The notes below the pieces were generated by a model. It ran no database searches. It had not been told where the DNA came from and saw nothing but the letters and a program-made list of their open reading frames with translations. This document shows, one piece after another, positions 1 through 7,505 of a DNA stretch of 64,000 nucleotides (position 1 is its first letter; the number at the start of each line of letters is the position of its first letter). The position numbers and the translations under genes were made by a program. The DNA comes from Blautia sp. (GTDB lineage: Bacteria > Bacillota > Clostridia > Lachnospirales > Lachnospiraceae): contig JAFVGK010000031.1 of NCBI GenBank assembly GCA_017475035.1, positions 26,375 through 90,374 of the forward strand, given 5' to 3'.

Positions 1-1
1 C

Positions 2-121
2 GGTCTTACGAAAGGGCAGTGGTTTATGGCCAAACTGAGATACGGTGATCCATGCAGAGCAAACGAGAAGCTGCGTGAGCAGATCTACAGATCCATAAAA
101 CAGAGCAGACGAGAGGGCTGA
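2..121 (+). CDS. C-terminal end of a gene that starts before the window
   Basis: An open frame enters from the left edge and stops at TGA 119-121, giving 39 codons that end in a basic tail (KLREQIYRSIKQSRREG). Its place upstream of the portal region suggests the end of a terminase or another packaging gene, but nothing in the 39 residues proves this. A strong terminator follows directly, which supports a real gene end here. Confidence 0.5.
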   Translation, partial: GLTKGQWFMAKLRYGDPCRANEKLREQIYRSIKQSRREG

Positions 122-145
122 ACAAACAGCTCTCTTCGTTTTTCG

Positions 146-175
146 GGACGCGAAACGCGTCCTTTTTATTTTTTC
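146..175 (+). terminator. Rho-independent terminator
   Basis: A perfect 7-bp stem GGACGCG/CGCGTCC with an AAA loop is followed by a T-rich run. It separates the upstream partial gene from the head operon. Confidence 0.9.
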
Positions 176-190
176 GGAGCAAAATTCAAA

Positions 191-838
191 ATGGAAGCGA
201 GGTTGGTTTCGTTGAGTGACTACAAAGCCGTTTCACCGGTCATGAGAGAAACGGAACTTTACCATCACGGCATCCTCGGAATGAAGTGGGGCGTCCGGCG
301 CTATCAGAATTCGGACGGGAGCTATACAGCCGCAGGGAAGATCCGATACGGCGGCGGATCTCGTATCGGGACCGGTAGGACGAACATGCACCGGGCCTAT
401 GAACGGGAATATAATCTGCCGGAGAACGTCCGGGAGCGCGAGAACTATAAGCGGACGCAGAAAGAAATTCAGGATCGTCTGCAGGCCGACCGCGATAAAA
501 AACGGTCCGGACATGCTCAGGCCAGCAATTACAGCGAGCAGCAGCGAACCCGGGACCGGAAGATCTATGGTAAGGGCGCGGAAAAGCGGATCAACAAACG
601 CATGCTGGAGGGCGAATCCATTCAGAGCGCCCGCCACAATGAAGTCATCCGAAAGGGCCGCGTCGACACCGCCAAGAAGATCGGAAAGACCGCCGCAAAG
701 GGCGCTCTTGTGGTCGGAGGAAGCATTGCCGTAACTAAATACCTGAAGAAACAGGGCTTCAACACGTACCAGGTGGACCAGCTGGCCAGCACCATGATTA
801 ATATGGGGCGGCATTTCATTAATCAGATTTTCCGATAG
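191..838 (+). CDS. Phage structural protein with GMKWGVRRYQ motif (copy 1)
   Basis: 215 aa, very basic. Residues 24-45 carry the signature YHHGILGMKWGVRRYQNSDG, common near the ends of head-associated proteins of Firmicutes phages; its exact role is not known. A charged, probably helical middle follows, then a short hydrophobic stretch (KGALVVGGSIAVTKYL). The ATG is the one inside the recurring AATTCAAAATGGAA motif, with GGAGC 11 nt upstream. The next gene begins with the same signature, so the two look like tandem paralogues lying just upstream of the portal gene. Confidence 0.75.
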   Translation: MEARLVSLSDYKAVSPVMRETELYHHGILGMKWGVRRYQNSDGSYTAAGKIRYGGGSRIGTGRTNMHRAYEREYNLPENVRERENYKRTQKEIQDRLQADRDKKRSGHAQASNYSEQQRTRDRKIYGKGAEKRINKRMLEGESIQSARHNEVIRKGRVDTAKKIGKTAAKGALVVGGSIAVTKYLKKQGFNTYQVDQLASTMINMGRHFINQIFR

Positions 839-853
839 GTGGTGAGAAACAAG

Positions 854-1633
854 ATGTATTACGCAGCAATTATTCCCAATTCAGAGGAACTGTATCACTA
901 CGGTGTACAGGGCATGAAGTGGGGCGTGCGGCGGTATCAGAATCCTGATGGCAGTTTAACTGCAGCAGGCCTTGCCAGATACGGAAACCTGAGCCGCAGC
1001 CAGCGAAACGATCTGGCCAATTACGGAACCCGCGGCTTTGCCCGTATGCAGAGAATGCAAAAGAAGGGCTACAGCCAGGAGCGGGCCAGACGGTATGAGC
1101 AGGACCGAAAAGAGTTCGGACGCAAAGGCGCAAACCGTATTCAGAAGGGCATGAATCGAGATCAGAGACGGTATGACCGCGCAAAAGAACGCTATGAACG
1201 CACCGGCCAGGGAAGACCGATCAAAGACCGCACCGACGTTTACGGAAGCGGCAGTCAGCGTTCCAGGGAGCGTGCCAGACGCTTTGTCAAAAAAGCTCTG
1301 AGAATTACCGCCGGTGTGGCGGTCGGTGTCTACGCTATCAAGCACCGGAAGCAGATTGCCGCCGGGGCCAAGACCGCCGGACGTATTCTGAAGAAATCCG
1401 GAAATGCCGTACAATGGGCAAAGAACGCTTCTCAGGGCTACAAAGCTCAGCGATTCACACAGACCGCGAAAGACACAATCCGCAGCTTCGGGCGAGATGT
1501 TACCCAGCGGCGGGCCGTCTTCACAGAGAAAGGCAGAGCTGTTAACCGTTCCGGACGGCGTTATATTCGCAGGGCCAGTCAGACTCCCGAGCGCTTTGCC
1601 GGACGGACCGTTCAGAGAGCGAGGTTCCGCTGA
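854..1633 (+). CDS. Phage structural protein with GMKWGVRRYQ motif (copy 2)
   Basis: 259 aa from ATG 854; a GTG at 839 is a weaker alternative. Residues near 15-35 repeat the signature (YHYGVQGMKWGVRRYQNPDG). The rest is extremely rich in Arg and Lys and contains a short hydrophobic stretch (ALRITAGVAVGVYAI). High charge suggests contact with DNA or with capsid proteins during assembly, which is an inference. It starts 15 bases after the stop of copy 1 and ends before a long terminator hairpin. Confidence 0.75.
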   Translation: MYYAAIIPNSEELYHYGVQGMKWGVRRYQNPDGSLTAAGLARYGNLSRSQRNDLANYGTRGFARMQRMQKKGYSQERARRYEQDRKEFGRKGANRIQKGMNRDQRRYDRAKERYERTGQGRPIKDRTDVYGSGSQRSRERARRFVKKALRITAGVAVGVYAIKHRKQIAAGAKTAGRILKKSGNAVQWAKNASQGYKAQRFTQTAKDTIRSFGRDVTQRRAVFTEKGRAVNRSGRRYIRRASQTPERFAGRTVQRARFR

Positions 1634-1660
1634 ACCGAGACAATTTCATAAACTAACCCC

Positions 1661-1710
1661 AGCCGACTTGAGTATCACACAGGCGTGATATTTGAGCCGG
1701 CTATTTTTAT
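1661..1710 (+). terminator. Terminator with an 18-bp stem
   Basis: Arms at 1661-1678 and 1685-1702 pair at 17 of 18 positions, counting G-U pairs, around a 6-nt loop. TATTTTTA follows. The 3' arm contains the recurring GTGATATT string. Confidence 0.85.
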
Positions 1711-1757
1711 GCCCTTTTTTTTCGGGGCAAAACCAATAAACAGGGAGGCATTTTCCC

Positions 1758-3053
1758 ATGCCAACATTTGCCGAAAGGCTCCAGCACGGCTGGAATGCCT
1801 TCATCAACAATAAAGATCCGACGCCGGTGATCCCGACGATCAGTTACGGCGGCTACTCCTATCGACCGGATCGGCCGCGCCTCACCAGAGGAAACGAACG
1901 ATCCATCGTTAACGCGATCTACAACCGGATCGCGACGGATGTCGCCGAGATCGGCATTCAGCACGTGCGGACCGATGAAAACGGCCTCTTCATGGAGGTC
2001 GTGCACTCGGGGCTTAACAACGTGCTGACCCTGGAGGCGAACCTGGATCAGACCGGGCGGGCGTTCATCATGGACATCGTGATGAGCATGTTCGACGAGG
2101 GTGTGGTCGCAGCCGTGCCCATCGACACCAGCATCGACCCGATCAATAACAACGCATTCGACATTCTCACAATGCGGACGGGCAAGATTAAGCAGTGGTA
2201 CCCGGAGGCGATCCGGGTGGAGCTGTACAACGAGAAGACGGGAAAGAAACAGGAAGTCGTCGTCCCGAAGCGGATGTGCGCGATCATGGAAAACCCATTT
2301 TACTCGATCATGAACGAGCCCAACTCCACGCTGCAGAGACTGATTCGAAAACTGAACCTGCTGGACGCCATCGATGAGCAGAGCGGAGCAGGGAAGCTGG
2401 ATCTGATCATTCAGCTGCCCTACACGATCCGATCTGAGGCGAGAAGGCTGCAGGCAGATGCAAGACGCAAGGATATCGAGAACCAGCTTAACAACTCGAA
2501 ATACGGCATCGCGTATGCCGACGGCACCGAGAAAATCGTTCAGCTGAACCGCCCCGTGGACAACAATCTGATGAATCAAATCAAATACTTGACTGAGACA
2601 CTGATGGGCCAGCTCGGGATTACGAATGAGATTCTGAACATGACGGCCTCGGAGCAGGTGATGGCAAACTATTACGCCCGGATTGTCGAGCCGATTCTCG
2701 CAACGATTGTCAATGAGATGAAACGCAAGTTCCTGACGAAGACCGCAAGGACCCAAGGACAGAGCATCATGTTCTTCCGCGAGCCGTTCAAACTGGTTCC
2801 GGCGACGAACCTGGCGAATATCGCGGATCGTCTCACGAGCAATGAAATCCTGTCGCCGAACGAGATCAGGCGTCTGATCGGCTACAAGCCGAGCACGGAC
2901 CCGCGTTCGGACGAACTCAGAAACCGCAACATCAGCCAGCCCATGCAGGGCGAGATGCTTCCCGAAGATCCGTACCCGGAGGACGACCTGTCGCCTGAAG
3001 AGGCCCAGGGCGGGTACTACGACGAGGGAACATACCCTGAAGACGGCGGATGA
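1758..3053 (+). CDS. Portal protein
   Basis: 431 aa, a usual length for HK97-type portals. The protein would form the dodecameric ring at one capsid vertex through which DNA is packaged and the tail attached. Visible portal-like features are the N-terminal NAIYNRIATDVAEI helix, the IDPINNNAFDILTMRTGKIKQWYPE segment and the LMGQLGITNEIL helix in the stem/clip region. The C terminus is acidic and Pro-rich. GGAGG at 1743-1747 sets the start. The stop overlaps an ATG at 3050 (ATGA), but the next gene more likely starts at 3083. The position immediately before a protease-capsid gene fits the standard HK97 head order. Confidence 0.88.
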   Translation: MPTFAERLQHGWNAFINNKDPTPVIPTISYGGYSYRPDRPRLTRGNERSIVNAIYNRIATDVAEIGIQHVRTDENGLFMEVVHSGLNNVLTLEANLDQTGRAFIMDIVMSMFDEGVVAAVPIDTSIDPINNNAFDILTMRTGKIKQWYPEAIRVELYNEKTGKKQEVVVPKRMCAIMENPFYSIMNEPNSTLQRLIRKLNLLDAIDEQSGAGKLDLIIQLPYTIRSEARRLQADARRKDIENQLNNSKYGIAYADGTEKIVQLNRPVDNNLMNQIKYLTETLMGQLGITNEILNMTASEQVMANYYARIVEPILATIVNEMKRKFLTKTARTQGQSIMFFREPFKLVPATNLANIADRLTSNEILSPNEIRRLIGYKPSTDPRSDELRNRNISQPMQGEMLPEDPYPEDDLSPEEAQGGYYDEGTYPEDGG

Positions 3054-3082
3054 ATACAAGTATTTCCCGGAGGAAATTCAAA

Positions 3083-5032
3083 ATGAGCAGGAAGTTTGAC
3101 TTCAGTGGATGGGCCACGAAAAATGACTTGCTTTGCGCCGACGGGCGGATCATCCGCCATGACGCATTCAAGGACAACGACGGTCAGACAGTCCCCCTGG
3201 TCTATCAGCATCAGCATACCGACCCCACCAACATTCTGGGGCACGCGATCCTGGAGAACCGCGACGACGGCGTTTACGCCTATTGCAGCTTCAACGACAC
3301 GGACGCGGCGCAGCATGTGAAGGAAGCGGTGCGGCACGGAGACGTGGTGTCTCTGTCCATCTATGCCAACAAGCTGGTCCAGAAGGGCAACGAAGTGCTT
3401 CACGGCGTCATCCGCGAAGTCAGCATCGTACTGGCCGGTGCAAACCCCGGAGCCTACATCGATAACCCGATTCTGGTGCACGGTGAAGGAACCGACAGCG
3501 AAAGCTATGAAGACGTCCTGACCGAGGCCGTCATCTACGCAGACAGTGATATTTCACTTTATCACGCCGAGCCCGAAGAGGACGAGAAGAAGACCAAAGA
3601 AGCGGAAGCTTCCAAGGAAGGCAACGAGTCCAAGGAAACCAAGGCTTCCGGCATCGCCGAAAAGAAAGAGGAGGAACCTGAAATGGCGAAAGAGAACGAA
3701 GGAAAGACTGTTCAGGACGTGTTCGACGAGTTCACCGAGGAACAGAAGAATGTTGTTTACTATCTGATCGGCCAGGCGCTGGAGGATCAGAACAATGACG
3801 CCGACGACGATGAAGACGGCGACGAAGACGAAGGAGAAAAAGAAATGAAGCACAATGTATTTGACACCGACGGCGATTACCTGTACGGCCCTGTCCTGAG
3901 CCACTCCGACGAGATGGAGATCCTCGCCAACGCCAAGAAGTACGGCAGCCTGAACCAGGCCTGTGAAGACTTCTGCATCGATAACGGCCTGCAGCACGAC
4001 GCCCTTGCCGGCGCGAGCGGCTTCGGCTCCTATCCCCCGGTCGGCGGCGGTGCGGCGAATGTCGACCAGCTGTTCCCGGATTACCACGAAGTATACCCCG
4101 GCGCTCCCGAGATCGTCACCAATGACCACGCGTGGGTAAAGGCTGTTCTCGGTAAAGTTCACAAGAGCCCGTTCAGCCGTATCCGCACCAGCTCCGTCGA
4201 CCTGCGCGGCATCGAAGAGATCCGTGCCAAGGGCTACGCGAAGGGCAAGCAGAAGGTCCTGGCCGGCAACTACGCCGTCGCGAAGCGTGCCACCGACCCG
4301 CAGACTGTGTATGTTCGCAGCAGCCTGAACCACGACGACATCGTGGACATCACCGACTTCGACTATGTTGACTATCAGTACGGCATTGACCGCGCCCAGC
4401 TGGAGTTCGAGCTGGCCCAGGCCATTCTGATCGGCGACAACCGCGAAGACACCGATGCCGACAAGATTATGCCGGATCACATCCGCAACATCTGGACCGA
4501 CGCCGACATCTTCACCATTCACAAGATTGTCAATGTCTCCGGTACCCCGAACGGCACCAACACCGCCGCGAACTTCGGCAGCAACTACCTGTACGCCCAG
4601 GCCACCGAGGAAGCCCTCCTCGACGCGAAGATCGACTTCCGCGGCACCGGCGCCTGCGACATGTTCTGCACCCAGCAGTTCTTCAACAAGCTCCTGCTTG
4701 CCAAGGACCTCAACGGCCGCAGACTGTATCAGAACAAGGGCGAACTCACCGCGGCTCTCGACGTGGAGAACATGTTCCCGGTCGCCGAGATGGCCAACAA
4801 GACCCGCACCGTGACCGTGGACGGCGTGGAGAAGACCTATCGTCTGCTTGCCATCATCGGCAACCTCAGCGCTTATGCTCTGGGCGCCACCAAGGGCGGC
4901 GAGGTCATCCACCGCACCCAGTTCGACATCGACTTCAACCAGGAGAAGAGCCTGCTTGAGACCCGTGTCAGCGGCGCCACCACCAAGCTCTACAGCTTCA
5001 TCGTCCTCGAAGAGGAAGTTACAAACCCTTAA
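3083..5032 (+). CDS. Prohead protease fused to HK97-type major capsid protein
   Basis: 649 aa from ATG 3083, which has GGAGG at 3069-3073. Residues 1-140 look like an HK97 prohead protease: LVYQHQHTDPTNILGHA carries the likely catalytic His, and VSLSIYANK followed by IREVSIVLAGANPGA is typical of the family. Residues 145-255 are acidic and low in complexity, like a delta/scaffold domain. Residues 330-649 form the HK97-fold capsid protein (IVTNDHAWVKAVLGKV, LAQAILIGDNR, IGNLSAYALGATKGG). These are normally two genes. Two in-frame internal starts with good ribosome binding sites (3683 and 3845) could make the capsid part alone, and the stop lies in a -1 frameshift site. All are listed separately. 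Confidence 0.9.
   Translation: MSRKFDFSGWATKNDLLCADGRIIRHDAFKDNDGQTVPLVYQHQHTDPTNILGHAILENRDDGVYAYCSFNDTDAAQHVKEAVRHGDVVSLSIYANKLVQKGNEVLHGVIREVSIVLAGANPGAYIDNPILVHGEGTDSESYEDVLTEAVIYADSDISLYHAEPEEDEKKTKEAEASKEGNESKETKASGIAEKKEEEPEMAKENEGKTVQDVFDEFTEEQKNVVYYLIGQALEDQNNDADDDEDGDEDEGEKEMKHNVFDTDGDYLYGPVLSHSDEMEILANAKKYGSLNQACEDFCIDNGLQHDALAGASGFGSYPPVGGGAANVDQLFPDYHEVYPGAPEIVTNDHAWVKAVLGKVHKSPFSRIRTSSVDLRGIEEIRAKGYAKGKQKVLAGNYAVAKRATDPQTVYVRSSLNHDDIVDITDFDYVDYQYGIDRAQLEFELAQAILIGDNREDTDADKIMPDHIRNIWTDADIFTIHKIVNVSGTPNGTNTAANFGSNYLYAQATEEALLDAKIDFRGTGACDMFCTQQFFNKLLLAKDLNGRRLYQNKGELTAALDVENMFPVAEMANKTRTVTVDGVEKTYRLLAIIGNLSAYALGATKGGEVIHRTQFDIDFNQEKSLLETRVSGATTKLYSFIVLEEEVTNP
3683..5032 (+). CDS. 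Candidate nested product: scaffold plus capsid (internal start)
   Basis: ATG 3683 lies in frame inside the fusion gene, 8 nt after AGGAGG (3669-3674). Translation from here would give 449 aa starting MAKENEGKTVQDVFDEF, which lacks the protease but keeps the acidic scaffold-like segment and the capsid domain. Phage lambda C/Nu3 is a known precedent for a scaffold translated from inside a protease gene. The site is seen directly; its use is inferred. Confidence 0.5.
   Translation: MAKENEGKTVQDVFDEFTEEQKNVVYYLIGQALEDQNNDADDDEDGDEDEGEKEMKHNVFDTDGDYLYGPVLSHSDEMEILANAKKYGSLNQACEDFCIDNGLQHDALAGASGFGSYPPVGGGAANVDQLFPDYHEVYPGAPEIVTNDHAWVKAVLGKVHKSPFSRIRTSSVDLRGIEEIRAKGYAKGKQKVLAGNYAVAKRATDPQTVYVRSSLNHDDIVDITDFDYVDYQYGIDRAQLEFELAQAILIGDNREDTDADKIMPDHIRNIWTDADIFTIHKIVNVSGTPNGTNTAANFGSNYLYAQATEEALLDAKIDFRGTGACDMFCTQQFFNKLLLAKDLNGRRLYQNKGELTAALDVENMFPVAEMANKTRTVTVDGVEKTYRLLAIIGNLSAYALGATKGGEVIHRTQFDIDFNQEKSLLETRVSGATTKLYSFIVLEEEVTNP
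3845..5032 (+). CDS. Candidate nested product: major capsid protein alone (internal start)
   Basis: ATG 3845 lies in frame, 8 nt after AAGGAG (3831-3836). It would give 395 aa starting MKHNVFDTDGDYL, which looks like the natural N terminus of a free capsid protein. A virion needs hundreds of capsid copies but few protease copies, and an internal start of this strength would supply that ratio. Use of the site is inferred. Confidence 0.55.
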   Translation: MKHNVFDTDGDYLYGPVLSHSDEMEILANAKKYGSLNQACEDFCIDNGLQHDALAGASGFGSYPPVGGGAANVDQLFPDYHEVYPGAPEIVTNDHAWVKAVLGKVHKSPFSRIRTSSVDLRGIEEIRAKGYAKGKQKVLAGNYAVAKRATDPQTVYVRSSLNHDDIVDITDFDYVDYQYGIDRAQLEFELAQAILIGDNREDTDADKIMPDHIRNIWTDADIFTIHKIVNVSGTPNGTNTAANFGSNYLYAQATEEALLDAKIDFRGTGACDMFCTQQFFNKLLLAKDLNGRRLYQNKGELTAALDVENMFPVAEMANKTRTVTVDGVEKTYRLLAIIGNLSAYALGATKGGEVIHRTQFDIDFNQEKSLLETRVSGATTKLYSFIVLEEEVTNP

Positions 5033-5118
5033 CAGGGCTGACGGTAACGGCATATTCCGGCAATGAAGATCTCCTCGGCAAGTCTGTCGGGGATCTTCAG
5101 ACCGGGGTAACCGTCAGC
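5023..5118 (+). promoter_or_regulatory. Programmed -1 ribosomal frameshift signal in the capsid gene
   Basis: The heptamer A AAC CCT (5023-5029) has the X XXY YYZ form in the capsid reading frame and sits directly before the TAA stop. Seven nt downstream begins a 9-bp perfect stem, 5037-5045 with 5110-5118 (GCTGACGGT/ACCGTCAGC). A second stem of 10 pairs, one of them G-U, lies inside it: 5065-5074 with 5089-5098. Spacing and structure match known -1 frameshift signals. The -1 frame stays open to 5418. Confidence 0.8.
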
Positions 5119-5418
5119 GGCACTGCCATTACCGGCACGCTGAAGTATGTGGATGACTATATCGGATTCTCCGGCGATGTGAATGAGCAGAGCGGAAACT
5201 ATCTGGTCCTGCACGCCGATGTCGATGAGGACACCATCGTAACCGCTGAGGTTATAGGCGGAGACCACGGGCCTGTAACCCTGGATCCTGACGGCATTCT
5301 GGTCGTGAGAATCAAGAACACCACGCAGCAGGTGAAGTTCACCGCCAGCAGTGACGACGCGGACGACAACGTTCAGACCTTCACTCTGACGGGCCTGACC
5401 CTTGAGCCTGAAATCTGA
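5029..5418 (+). CDS. Capsid C-terminal extension domain, read after a -1 frameshift
   Basis: 129 codons in the -1 frame relative to the capsid gene, beginning LTGLTVTAYSGNEDLLG and ending TLTGLTLEPEI. The frame has no good start of its own: the first ATG (5149) is deep inside the domain and has no clear ribosome binding site. Alternating hydrophobic and polar residues with many Thr, Val and Gly suggest a beta-sandwich, like Ig-like or decoration domains on capsid surfaces. Frameshifting would give a 778-residue long form besides the 649-residue form; Listeria phage PSA is a known precedent for frameshifted capsid proteins. If frameshifting does not occur, part of this could be a separate head-fibre gene. 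Confidence 0.75.
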   Translation, partial: LTGLTVTAYSGNEDLLGKSVGDLQTGVTVSGTAITGTLKYVDDYIGFSGDVNEQSGNYLVLHADVDEDTIVTAEVIGGDHGPVTLDPDGILVVRIKNTTQQVKFTASSDDADDNVQTFTLTGLTLEPEI

Positions 5419-5453
5419 GCAACTGAATAAAATCAAAATGGAAGTGGTGAAGC

Positions 5454-5783
5454 ATGGCGAAATTCTACGGCGCGATCGGTTTTGAAGTGACGGAGGAGAC
5501 CCGGCCGAGCGTCTGGACCCCGGTGATCACAGAGCGGCAGTACGCAGGCGATGTGGTCAAACACTACAGACGGCTTGAATCCGGAGCCGGGATCAACGAC
5601 GATCTCAATCTTCAGAACGAACTGAGCATCCTCGCAGACCCCTATGCGATGAACCACTTCCAGGACATGCGCTATGTCAAATGGCACGGCGCATACTGGA
5701 AAGTGACCGGCGTAGAGGTCTCCTTTCCGCGATTATCGCTTACGATCGGAGGAGTCTACAATGGACCGACGGCTGAAACTTGA
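5454..5783 (+). CDS. Head-tail connector-type protein
   Basis: 109 aa, starting MAKFYGAIGFEVTEETRPSVW. Size, beta-rich look (YVKWHGAYWKVTGVEVSFPRLSLTIGG) and place between the capsid gene and the next small connector gene fit a head-closure (stopper) protein of siphophages. It overlaps the next gene by 23 bases. The exact family is not certain. Confidence 0.65.
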   Translation: MAKFYGAIGFEVTEETRPSVWTPVITERQYAGDVVKHYRRLESGAGINDDLNLQNELSILADPYAMNHFQDMRYVKWHGAYWKVTGVEVSFPRLSLTIGGVYNGPTAET

Positions 5784-6081
5784 CGAAGAGCTGCGCGAGG
5801 TGCTGCAGAACGTTCTGGGGTATGTGAACCTCTACTTTCAGCCCCCGGCGTCCGTGAAAATGAAGTACGACTGTATCCGATACAGCGAAGAAACCATGAA
5901 TGTAACCTCGGCCGACAGCATGAAGTATCTTGTGCGGAAACGGTATGAGGTGATCGTTATTACAAGAGATCCGGATTCAGCACTGCCGAAGGCGGTCCTG
6001 GACCGGTTTGAGTACTGCAGTCCAGGACGGAAGTATACGGCAGACAACCTGTATCACTATCCGTTCACGATCTACTACTGA
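5761..6081 (+). CDS. Head-tail joining or tail-completion protein
   Basis: 106 aa beginning MDRRLKLDEELREVLQNVLG, with a central RKRYEVIVITRDPDSALPKAVLDRF segment like tail-terminator or joining proteins that help fix the tail tube to the head. The start lies inside the end of the preceding gene, which suggests translational coupling. The major tail protein follows 17 bases later. Confidence 0.6.
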   Translation: MDRRLKLDEELREVLQNVLGYVNLYFQPPASVKMKYDCIRYSEETMNVTSADSMKYLVRKRYEVIVITRDPDSALPKAVLDRFEYCSPGRKYTADNLYHYPFTIYY

Positions 6082-6098
6082 GAAAGAGGTATTCTACT

Positions 6099-6917
6099 AT
6101 GAGTGCTACTACTGGAAAGCTTGTTTGGGACGAATCCGGCAAGCGATTTTATCAGACCGGCGTCCGTAAGGGTGTACTCTATGTCCGAAACGGCAACACC
6201 TATCCCAATGGCGTGGCCTGGAACGGCCTGACCGCCGTCACGGAGTCTCCCGAAGGCGCGGAACCCACCGATATCTACGCCGACGACATCAAGTACCTGT
6301 CCATCCGCAGCGCAGAGAACTACAAGGCCACGATCGAGGCCCTGTTCAGCCCGGATGAATTTGACGAATGTGACGGCTCGGTCTCGGTGATCCCCGGCAT
6401 GCGCATCAGCGGTCAGGCTAGAAAGCCCTTCGGCTTCAGCTGGCAGACCCGCCTGGGCAACGACGAGCTCTTTGAGGAATACGGCTATGTGATCCACGTG
6501 ATCTACGGCGCGACCGTCAGCCCCTCCGAAAAGAACTATCAGACCATCAACGACAGCCCCGAGACCATGAACCTGAGCTGGGAGATCGACACGATTCCCG
6601 TGCCAGTCACTGGTCACAGGGCCACGGCGCATCTGTCCTTCGACTCCACCGAGCTGAAGCCCGCGCAGCTGACAGCTCTGGAGGCGGCGCTTTACGGCAC
6701 CGACGGCACCTACATCGAGACCGAGGACACCGAACCGCAGGCAGGCAAGACCTATTACACCAAGAGCGGCGAGACCTATACGGAATTCACAGGCGAAGAG
6801 TTCGCCACCGGCACGACCTATTACGAGATGAGCGCCGGTACCGTCGCCCACCTGCCGATGCCGGATGAGATCATTTCTCTTCTGCAGGCCGCCGACCCCG
6901 ACAACCCGAATCCCTGA
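6099..6917 (+). CDS. Major tail protein with C-terminal YYT-type module
   Basis: 272 aa. Residues 1-195 look like a major tail tube protein of Firmicutes siphophages (YPNGVAWNGLTAVTESPEGAEPTDIYAD, FGFSWQTRLGN). After about residue 205 comes an added module with the pattern PQAGKTYYTKSG...YTEFTGEEFATGTTYYE. Close versions of the module occur in the Tal-like protein (15064-17406) and in the baseplate protein (20908-23589). A C-terminal surface domain on the tail tube is common, so this copy may display the module along the tail; that is inferred. A terminator follows. Confidence 0.85.
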   Translation: MSATTGKLVWDESGKRFYQTGVRKGVLYVRNGNTYPNGVAWNGLTAVTESPEGAEPTDIYADDIKYLSIRSAENYKATIEALFSPDEFDECDGSVSVIPGMRISGQARKPFGFSWQTRLGNDELFEEYGYVIHVIYGATVSPSEKNYQTINDSPETMNLSWEIDTIPVPVTGHRATAHLSFDSTELKPAQLTALEAALYGTDGTYIETEDTEPQAGKTYYTKSGETYTEFTGEEFATGTTYYEMSAGTVAHLPMPDEIISLLQAADPDNPNP

Positions 6918-6953
6918 TTCGTGATATTTCCAGGCGATACCAATCCATAAGCA

Positions 6954-7008
6954 AAAGTGGGAGAAGGGCTTTCGGGCAATCCGTCCGGGTCCTTCTCCGC
7001 TTTTTATA
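6954..7008 (+). terminator. Rho-independent terminator
   Basis: GGAGAAGG near 6960 pairs with CCTTCTCC near 6990, and CGCTTTTTATAAC follows. It lies between the major tail protein and the tail chaperones, where transcript levels usually drop. Confidence 0.8.
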
Positions 7009-7045
7009 ACTTTTCTGGCCGTGATATTTGAAAGGAGAGCACAAC

Positions 7046-7501
7046 ATGATCGTTAAAACAGTGAAGTATAAAGGCTTTGACGGAGAAGACATTGAAGAGA
7101 CCATCCGACTGCACCTGACGAAGGCAGAGTTTCTGAATCTGGACCTCAAGTACAGTGACTACGGCGGACTGATCAACTACCTCAGGAAGCTGCTGACCGA
7201 TGTGAAGGACGGGGACAGCTACATGCGGCCGATGGTCACCATGCTCCAGACTCTGATCCTTGCCGCCTACGGCAAGAAGACAGACGACGGACGTTTTGTA
7301 AAGAAAGTAAACGGCACCCTGCTGGCGGATGAGTTTGAGACCTCGGAGGCGTACTCCCAGCTGCTTATCCATCTGTTGAGTGAGGAGGGCCTTGACGAAA
7401 TAGAGCCTCTGATCATGGGCATTATCCCGAGCGACGGCGTGGACCCGAAGGAACTGCAGGCTAAGAAAGAGCAGATTAACGCCGCGCTGAACCTGGCGTA
7501 A
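7046..7501 (+). CDS. Tail assembly chaperone, gpG-like
   Basis: 151 aa from ATG 7046 (GAAAGGAG at 7030-7037). Small and acidic, placed between the major tail protein and the tape measure gene as in nearly all siphophages. This class of protein coats the tape measure during tail assembly. The next gene begins 4 bases after the stop, in the +1 frame. No convincing slippery site was seen at the junction, so G and T appear to be separate genes here. Confidence 0.75.
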   Translation: MIVKTVKYKGFDGEDIEETIRLHLTKAEFLNLDLKYSDYGGLINYLRKLLTDVKDGDSYMRPMVTMLQTLILAAYGKKTDDGRFVKKVNGTLLADEFETSEAYSQLLIHLLSEEGLDEIEPLIMGIIPSDGVDPKELQAKKEQINAALNLA

Positions 7502-7505
7502 GCTC

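Noticed and set aside
1707-3059. Long minus-strand frame opposite the portal gene
   Set aside because: It mirrors the codon pattern of the portal gene, has no ribosome binding site and shows no family features.
3554-5053. Long minus-strand frame opposite the capsid gene
   Set aside because: Shadow of a GC-rich gene with strong codon bias; composition is unlike a real protein.
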